Of a stretch of DNA of 64,000 nt, positions 58,643 through 64,000 are shown piece after piece. The notes beneath the pieces are model-generated. The model saw only the letters and a list, made by a program, of their open reading frames with translations, did not search any database and was not told the origin of the DNA. Made by a program: the position numbers and the translations under genes. Within the stretch, counting starts at the first letter, position 1. Each line of letters begins with the position of its first letter. The DNA lies in assembly GCA_900318535.1 (NCBI GenBank), contig ONKU01000003.1:1-64000 (forward strand), read 5' to 3'. The DNA comes from an uncultured Prevotellaceae bacterium (lineage in GTDB: Bacteria > Bacteroidota > Bacteroidia > Bacteroidales > Muribaculaceae).

Positions 58643-60367
58643 CTAATCTTGTGGTATCTGCACGGCGCGGACATAGCAGCCATCAATGCGGGGACTCCAC
58701 ATGCGCAACCATTTTGCGTTCTGAAGATCAAAGTCTCGGCCAAAGGCGTAGAAGGGGAGAGCGGTATTGAGCTCGCGTGACCAATAGGCATTTTCTTCGG
58801 TGGCTGGCAAGAAGATGCTGTTGCCATTGGGCCCAGTTATCAACAAGCCTTCCACACCATTTTTTGTCGACCACTCCCAAGTGCAGTTTTCCTCCAGCTC
58901 GTCAAATTGCTCTTCGTTTGGCATGTGCCACATCGGCCCCCAGTTCACCCAGGCGGCATCGTCTTCGGGCTCCAGTTCAGTCAAGTTGTCAACCGTGCCA
59001 TAGTCGCTATCGGTACAGTATTTCGTCAGCGTGTCTGAGCTGCCGTTGCACCATTTGTAGTTGCTCCATGGGTTGTTCCAGTCATATTCACGCACAGGCT
59101 CAGTCTCGCCCCAGGCGAAAGCGTCGCCAGATTCCTCGGGACTGCTGGCACCCACGTTGCATGTCGCCCACAGCGTTCCGCTGGGCAGGCCCAGGTCAAC
59201 AGCGTCCTGTTGTGGATTAACATCAGGGAAGACATACGCAGAGACCGGAACTTCAATCAGTGTGCCAAAGGGTGCTGAACGGAAGGTCACCTTACTGTTG
59301 TATTGTCCGGGTGTGGTCGCTATGAACGATATCGCTAGCATGACATATAACTTGTCATACACATCAAAGTTTCCGCTCGAGACCAAGCCCCCTCCCCAGT
59401 TGAAGTAGAACGGTTCATCGACCGAGCCCATCACAGTTAAGGGGCAATTGGTGCAATTCACGATGGTCAAAAGGCTTGTGCATGTATCTCCAACGCTTGC
59501 AACAAAGTCAAGACTCTGCTGCTCGATGTAAAAATCGTTTAACGACATGCGCACGGCACGCACGGGATAACCGTAACTGCGCCTGGCCTGATCAGGGAGT
59601 ATCCACAGCGAGTTGAAACTCAAACTGAAGGCTTTGCTCGGATCACTCGAAGGACCGAGCGTGCGGGACCAATAGTAGCCTTCACCTTCAGCGTTAGGGA
59701 AGGAGGCTTCTCCGGCAGCGGGCAAGAATATGGTGTTTCCGTTGGAGCCTGTAACCAGATAACCGGATGTGCCGTTCCTTTCTAACCACTCCCATGAGCA
59801 TTTTTCCTTCAGCTCCCGCAACTGCTCCAAGGAAGGCATGCGCCACGACGGCCCCCAGTTAGCCCAGGCAGCATCGTCTCTGGGCTCCAACTCCTTGTCG
59901 TCGATCATGCCATATCCGCTATCGGTGCAATACTTGGTGTACAACTCATTGTCATAGTCGTACCACTTATAGTTACTCATGTAATACTCCTCCTTGGGCT
60001 CGGTCTCGCCCCAAGCGAAATAGTCTCCGGATTCTTCAGGGCTATTGGCGCCGATGTTCCTGGTCGCCCACAGCGTGCCGCTGGGCAGACCCAGGTCGAC
60101 GTACTCGGGAACTGGCCCTTCTTCACCTCCCAAGATGATGTTGATAATGACATTTACATCGGCGATGTTGATTTCGCCATCAGTGTTCACATCGGCAGCG
60201 GGATTGATGCCATCGCCCAGAATCACATCAACGACGGCGTTCACATCGGCGATATTCACCTCGCAGTCGCCGTTCACGTCACCATAGATGCCTTGAGCAT
60301 AAACAGTGGTTGGAACTAACATCGCTCCCATCAATAGAACGAATGTTTTAAGCATACTTTTCATCAT
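58643..60367 (-). CDS. Secreted protein with N-terminal dockerin-like module and two FISUMP-type domains
   Basis: About 574 residues from 60367 (MMKSMLKTFVLLMGAMLVPT signal peptide). Directly after the signal come two dockerin-like repeats (GDVNGDCEVNIADVNAVVDV and NTDGEINIADVNVIINIIL), an unusual N-terminal place for this module. Then two homologous FISUMP domains: YVDLGLPSGTLWATRNIGAN and VDLGLPSGTLWATCNVGASS, each with SGDxFAWGETEP and a later NGNxIFLPA. Between them is an Ig-like piece. FISUMP (Fibrobacter succinogenes major domain) proteins are secreted with unknown role. A -7 box lies at 60397-60404. Confidence 0.82.
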   Translation of the reverse strand: MMKSMLKTFVLLMGAMLVPTTVYAQGIYGDVNGDCEVNIADVNAVVDVILGDGINPAADVNTDGEINIADVNVIINIILGGEEGPVPEYVDLGLPSGTLWATRNIGANSPEESGDYFAWGETEPKEEYYMSNYKWYDYDNELYTKYCTDSGYGMIDDKELEPRDDAAWANWGPSWRMPSLEQLRELKEKCSWEWLERNGTSGYLVTGSNGNTIFLPAAGEASFPNAEGEGYYWSRTLGPSSDPSKAFSLSFNSLWILPDQARRSYGYPVRAVRMSLNDFYIEQQSLDFVASVGDTCTSLLTIVNCTNCPLTVMGSVDEPFYFNWGGGLVSSGNFDVYDKLYVMLAISFIATTPGQYNSKVTFRSAPFGTLIEVPVSAYVFPDVNPQQDAVDLGLPSGTLWATCNVGASSPEESGDAFAWGETEPVREYDWNNPWSNYKWCNGSSDTLTKYCTDSDYGTVDNLTELEPEDDAAWVNWGPMWHMPNEEQFDELEENCTWEWSTKNGVEGLLITGPNGNSIFLPATEENAYWSRELNTALPFYAFGRDFDLQNAKWLRMWSPRIDGCYVRAVQIPQD

Positions 60368-60396
60368 ATTATCAGTTTTAGGGGTTAATGTTGTGC

Positions 60397-60404
60397 CAAA
60401 GATA
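60397..60404 (-). promoter_or_regulatory. -7 promoter box for the FISUMP/dockerin gene
   Basis: Minus-strand TATCTTTG, 29 nt before the start at 60367; it lies inside the longer frame and so supports the shorter start. Confidence 0.6.
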
Positions 60405-60438
60405 ATCAATTTTTAGTCATCTCACCTTTGTTTACTGT

Positions 60439-60480
60439 AAAAAAAGGTCCTTAAGGACTTTAAAGACCTTAAGGACCCTA
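60439..60480 (-). terminator. Intrinsic terminator of the M16 peptidase gene
   Basis: GGTCCTTAAGG (60446-60456) pairs perfectly with CCTTAAGGACC (60467-60477); on the minus strand seven Ts follow. It lies downstream of the peptidase stop at 60528. Confidence 0.88.
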
Positions 60481-60527
60481 ACTTGTTGCAGGGGAGACAC
60501 ATGATTTTGCGTCTCTACATAGGTGGA

Positions 60528-63434
60528 TTAGTATCCGAAGATTTCTTCGAGCGTCAGGCGGTGGATCGGACCAATCTTCTCCAGAGCCTTGATGTCGAGT
60601 TCCTTCTCGTCGCCCAGGATGAGGTAACGGTAGGGCTTGTTAGCCATGGACTGCTGCTCAAATTTCACGATGTCGTTGAGCTTGAGGTTGGGCAGTGCGT
60701 TGAAGACTACCGAGTTGATGTCATAATCGAGACCCAGGCGCTTGGCAGCGATGTAACTGTTCAGGACGCCACTACGAACGGTGCGGCGGCTGGCCAGCTT
60801 CTTCATCAGCGACTCCTTGGCCAGGGCGAAAGCAGCCTCGCTCTGGGGAATGGTGCCCACGATGTTGTTGAACTCGCGCACGCAGTCCATCATCTTGTCG
60901 TTCTGGGTGATGATGTAAGTCATGGCATACTCGGGATGTCCCATCTCGTGGGGTTGACGATAGTATGCGGCAGCGGAATAGGCAAGACCGCGTGCCTCGC
61001 GCAGCTCCTGGAAGACGATGCCGTTCATGCCGCCACCAAAGTACTCGTTGAACAGGTTGATTGTTGCGGCGTGTTCGGGAGCCCACTGGGTGCCCTCATT
61101 GTGATACTGTACCATGTAGATGTTCTTGGCCTCGTAGGGAGCCAGCAGAATTTCGGTCCTCGGGGTTGTCTGCTCCATGTAAGGAGTGCCCACGGGAACA
61201 GCTGCCAGGTTCTTTTTGGTCTTGTGCACCTTGCTCAGGCACTTGTTCAGTTCCTTCTCGGTCATGGGGCCGTAGTAAACCACGGTGTGCTGCATGTCGC
61301 GCAGGCCCTTGACGAGGTTGATCAGCTCGGCAGGCTTGGTGTCGCGCAGCTGCTGCTCGCTCATGATGTTGGTGTACTCGTTGCGGGGACCGTACATGCC
61401 ATATTCGTTCAGGCGGCTGAAGCACTCGTCCTGGTTGCTCTTGGCATCGTTACGGCTCTTGAGGATGACATCGACCATGCTCTTGTAAGCGTCCTCATCG
61501 ACCTGAGCATTCTGCATCAGATCCTCGGCAAGTTTAAGGGCCTCGGGCATGTTCTCGCTCAGGCCACTCAAGGTCAGGTAGGTCTCGTTGTCGCTAACGT
61601 TCATCGAGATGTTGCAAGCCAGCTTGTACAGGCGCTGCTTGAACTCGGTGGCGCTCATCTTCTTGGTGCCCAGGAAGTCCATGTAGCTCAAGGCGGTCTC
61701 ATAGCGGTTGTCGGCCGTGGCACCGAAGTCATACTTATAGGTCAAGGTGAACAAGTCGTCCAGATCGTTGTGCTTGTAGAGCAGCGGCAGCTTCTTGCTG
61801 GTCTGGCCTACGGTCATCTCCTTGCTGTAGTCCACAAACTGGGGCTGGATGGGCTCGACGATTTCGCTCAGGATGTTGCGAACGAAGTCGCTCTGCTTGT
61901 CACGGTTGGTGGGGATGGGGGTGATGGCGGGCTTGTCGATCTTCTTCTCGGTAGTGTCCACGCCCATGCGCTTGTAAACGCACACAAAGTTGTTGTCCAG
62001 CAAGTGGCGGTTGGCAAAGTCCACAATCTGCTGCTTGGTCATGCCGGCCATGCGGTCCAGCTTGCCCACTTCCTGAGCCCAGTCCACGTGGTTGATAAAG
62101 GCGTTGACCAGTTGACGGGTGCGGGCTCCGTTGCTGTCAAGGGCGCGCAGGTAGTTCAGCTTGTTGTTGTTGACCACGCTCACGAGCAGATCGTCGTCAA
62201 AGTCGCCTGCACGCAGCTTGGCCAGCTCACCGAGCAGGAGTTCGCGCACCTCTTCAAGGGTTTGTCCCTCGTTGGGATAACCCATGAGCATGAGCATCGA
62301 GTAGTCGGTCATCGGGTCGGCAAATGCACCAGCGCCCATCACTTTCAAGGGCTGGTTCAGGTTCAGGTCGATGAGACCGGCAGTTCCGTTGGAGAGCATC
62401 TCGGACACGAGGTCCAGGGTGTCGCACTGCAGCGAGTTGCCGGCGTCAAAACGCCAGCCCAGAGCCACAAATTCAGCTTCCTGACCAATGACGGTGGTGT
62501 CGATGGGAGCCGTGATGGGCTTGAGGGGAGCAAACTCGGGACGATAGAGGTTGTTGTTGGGCTTCCAGCTGCCGAAGTGGCGCTCCAGGATGGCGATGAC
62601 CTCATTGGGGTCGAAGTCACCGGCCATACAGATGGCCACGTTGTTGGGGCAGTAGTAGTTGTGGAAGTAGTTCTTGATGTTGGTGATCGACGGGTTCTTC
62701 AGGTGCTCCTGCGTGCCGATGGTCGTCTGTGTACCATAGGGGTGAGTGGGGAACAACTTGGCGCTCATGGCCTCGAAGATCTTCCTTTGGTCCTGTGCGA
62801 TGCCGATGTTGTATTCCTCATACACGGCCTCCAACTCGGTGTGGAAACCGCGGATGACCATGTTCTGGAAACGGTCGGCCTGGATGCGTGCCCAGCGGTC
62901 CACCTCGTTGGCGGGAATGTCCTCGGTATAGCAGGTGACGTCGGTGCTGGTATAGGCGTTGGTGCCTTGTCCGCCGATGCCGGCCATCAGCTTGTCATAC
63001 TCGTTGGGGATGTTGTACTGGGCTGCCAGCTGCGAGATGCTGTCGATCTCGTGGTACAGGACGCGACGGCGCTCGGGATCCTTCACGAGGCGGTATTGCT
63101 CGTAGCGGGCCTCGATGGTGTCGAGCAGGGCCTTCTCGGCGGCATAGTTGCTCGTGCCGAACTGCTGTGTGCCCTTGAACATCAGGTGCTCCAGGTAGTG
63201 GGCCAGACCGGTGGTCTCGGCAGGGTCGTTACGCGAGCCGGTGCGCACGGCGATGTGGGCCGAGATGCGCGGGCTCTGGTGGTTAACACTGAGGAACACC
63301 TTGAGGCCGTTGCTCAGGGTGTAGCACTGTGTGGCCATGGGGTCACCGGGAACGGTGGTTGCCACAGCCGGCTTGGCGGCCATGCCCAAGCATGCGAGGG
63401 CCGCCAGCAATGAAATCAGAAATCTAAGTCTCAT
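60528..63434 (-). CDS. M16 (pitrilysin/insulinase) family zinc peptidase
   Basis: 968 residues. Signal peptide (about 1-20), then the inverted zinc motif HYLEH (His79, Glu82, His83) in GLAHYLEHLMFKGTQQFG, with the downstream metal Glu expected near LEAVYEEYNIGIAQ. Four M16 repeats of about 230 residues fill the chain (for example VAICMAGDFDPNEVIAILER and YFGGGMNGIVFQELREARGL), as in full-length two-lobed enzymes. It probably degrades peptides in the periplasm. Strong terminator downstream; divergent promoters separate it from the TonB receptor gene. Confidence 0.93.
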   Translation of the reverse strand: MRLRFLISLLAALACLGMAAKPAVATTVPGDPMATQCYTLSNGLKVFLSVNHQSPRISAHIAVRTGSRNDPAETTGLAHYLEHLMFKGTQQFGTSNYAAEKALLDTIEARYEQYRLVKDPERRRVLYHEIDSISQLAAQYNIPNEYDKLMAGIGGQGTNAYTSTDVTCYTEDIPANEVDRWARIQADRFQNMVIRGFHTELEAVYEEYNIGIAQDQRKIFEAMSAKLFPTHPYGTQTTIGTQEHLKNPSITNIKNYFHNYYCPNNVAICMAGDFDPNEVIAILERHFGSWKPNNNLYRPEFAPLKPITAPIDTTVIGQEAEFVALGWRFDAGNSLQCDTLDLVSEMLSNGTAGLIDLNLNQPLKVMGAGAFADPMTDYSMLMLMGYPNEGQTLEEVRELLLGELAKLRAGDFDDDLLVSVVNNNKLNYLRALDSNGARTRQLVNAFINHVDWAQEVGKLDRMAGMTKQQIVDFANRHLLDNNFVCVYKRMGVDTTEKKIDKPAITPIPTNRDKQSDFVRNILSEIVEPIQPQFVDYSKEMTVGQTSKKLPLLYKHNDLDDLFTLTYKYDFGATADNRYETALSYMDFLGTKKMSATEFKQRLYKLACNISMNVSDNETYLTLSGLSENMPEALKLAEDLMQNAQVDEDAYKSMVDVILKSRNDAKSNQDECFSRLNEYGMYGPRNEYTNIMSEQQLRDTKPAELINLVKGLRDMQHTVVYYGPMTEKELNKCLSKVHKTKKNLAAVPVGTPYMEQTTPRTEILLAPYEAKNIYMVQYHNEGTQWAPEHAATINLFNEYFGGGMNGIVFQELREARGLAYSAAAYYRQPHEMGHPEYAMTYIITQNDKMMDCVREFNNIVGTIPQSEAAFALAKESLMKKLASRRTVRSGVLNSYIAAKRLGLDYDINSVVFNALPNLKLNDIVKFEQQSMANKPYRYLILGDEKELDIKALEKIGPIHRLTLEEIFGY

Positions 63435-63490
63435 TAGAATTGGTTGATTGGTTTAATTAGTTTAATGGATGTATAGTCGTTAGTTGTGGG

Positions 63491-63498
63491 CAAAGGTA
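63491..63498 (-). promoter_or_regulatory. -7 promoter box for the M16 peptidase gene
   Basis: Minus-strand TACCTTTG, 56 nt before the start at 63434; divergent from the box at 63520-63527. Confidence 0.6.
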
Positions 63499-63519
63499 GT
63501 ATAATTTTTGAAAAATGAC

Positions 63520-63527
63520 TACCTTTG
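63520..63527 (+). promoter_or_regulatory. -7 promoter box for the TonB receptor gene
   Basis: TACCTTTG followed by 5 nt and then the ATG at 63533, suggesting a leaderless mRNA. Confidence 0.6.
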
Positions 63528-63532
63528 CAGCC

Positions 63533-64000
63533 ATGAAAAGAATAATGCTGTTTTTAATGGTCATGATGGCGCTTGCTGCAGCGGCGTCTCCCACCGAGTT
63601 GGGCGACACGCTGTCGCTGAACGAAGTCACCGTCACGGCCATCAAGCAGAGTGCTGACATGCGCACCCAGGCCACAGCCTTGACCGTCATTAACCGTCAG
63701 GAGGCCGAGCGCAACCAGGTGGTATCGGTCAAAACGGCCGCCGACCTGGTACCTAACCTGTTTATCCCCGATTACGGTAGCCGCATGACCTCGACGGTGT
63801 ATGTGCGCGGCATCGGCACGCGCATCGACCAGCCCGCTGTGGGCCTGACCATCGACAATGTGCCCGTGATGACCAAGGAGAACTACGATTTTGACTTGAT
63901 GGACATCACACGCTTTGAGGTGCTGCGTGGCCCTCAGAGCATGCTCTACGGCCGCAACACGCTGGGTGGTGTGATGCACGTCTATACCATGTCACCGCTC
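63533..64000 (+). CDS. TonB-dependent receptor, N-terminal part (cut by window end)
   Basis: Frame open from 63533 to the window edge (156 codons). Signal peptide MKRIMLFLMVMMALAAAASP, then a TonB-box-like LNEVTVTAIKQ and plug-domain motifs VKTAADLVPNLFIPDYGS, VYVRGIGTRIDQPAVGLTID and FEVLRGPQSMLYGRNTLGG. The RGPQxxLYGRNxxGG pattern is that of classic (non-SusC) TonB receptors for siderophores, vitamins or glycans. There is no carboxypeptidase-like domain. Ligand unknown because the barrel lies outside. Confidence 0.88.
   Translation, partial: MKRIMLFLMVMMALAAAASPTELGDTLSLNEVTVTAIKQSADMRTQATALTVINRQEAERNQVVSVKTAADLVPNLFIPDYGSRMTSTVYVRGIGTRIDQPAVGLTIDNVPVMTKENYDFDLMDITRFEVLRGPQSMLYGRNTLGGVMHVYTMSPL

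Noticed and set aside
60483-63413. 976-residue open frame on the plus strand opposite the M16 peptidase
   Set aside because: Antisense shadow rich in Val, Leu and His with no recognisable domain; the minus strand encodes a full M16 enzyme with HYLEH.

Overview
The window looks like chromosomal DNA from a Bacteroidota bacterium of the order Bacteroidales, most plausibly Muribaculaceae or Prevotellaceae. The reasons are: Bacteroidetes-type -7 boxes (TAnnTTTG) in front of many genes, no Shine-Dalgarno dependence, two SusC/SusD pairs, BT_3928-type, DUF3822, DUF1599 and PorQ proteins, and secreted proteins carrying dockerin-like GDVNGDGEVNIADVN modules. G+C is moderately high, in the mid-fifties by eye. 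Family names are assigned by reading protein sequences; no database search was run.

Layout. 1-3150: thiol redox genes (dsbD, cut by the window edge; a TlpA-like oxidoreductase; trxB). 3215-7129: capA-like gene, ffh, panD and panC on the minus strand. 7307-10840: a secreted GHL10-type glycosidase, then an IS200/RAYT-like transposase between two inverted, structurally covarying hairpin elements. 10997-12846: membrane protein, ECF sigma factor and a small membrane protein. 12934-17946: two related-looking lipoproteins flanking ettA and a second, fused RAYT. 18056-24202: DUF3822, rsmD, susC, susD and a fur-family gene, tightly packed. 24251-25829: mtgA and a split lysO. 25944-30892: a secreted protease operon (lipoprotein, M6 metalloprotease, C10 cysteine protease with BspA repeats). 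30893-31487: a repeat-rich non-coding stretch. 31488-35833: a Ser/Thr-kinase/AAA+ fusion with a YbjN-like partner, a BT_3928-type redox membrane protein and DUF1599. 36038-40896: GT2, a Ca2+ P-type ATPase and an AAA ATPase. 40923-48962: a polysaccharide utilisation locus (SusC, SusD, GH18, DUF1735-LamG) followed by manA, consistent with N-glycan use. 48968-53238: mltG, DUF2007, porQ and small envelope proteins. 53239-56463: a candidate small RNA, a membrane coiled-coil protein, an AtoE-type fatty-acid transporter and tRNA-Ser(GCU) next to a large inverted repeat. 56685-58545: an ATP-grasp enzyme with a CDP-alcohol phosphatidyltransferase. 58643-64000: a FISUMP/dockerin protein, an M16 peptidase and the start of a TonB receptor.

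Most genes are housekeeping or typical gut-Bacteroidales accessory genes. The strongest candidates for something new are: the two transposase-linked palindromic element families, one with compensatory stem changes; the kinase-AAA+ fusion; the 7-nt-period intergenic arrays that place a stop codon in every frame and in two cases encode a protein C-terminus; the structured trailer beside tRNA-Ser; and the small RNA candidate at about 53489-53561.
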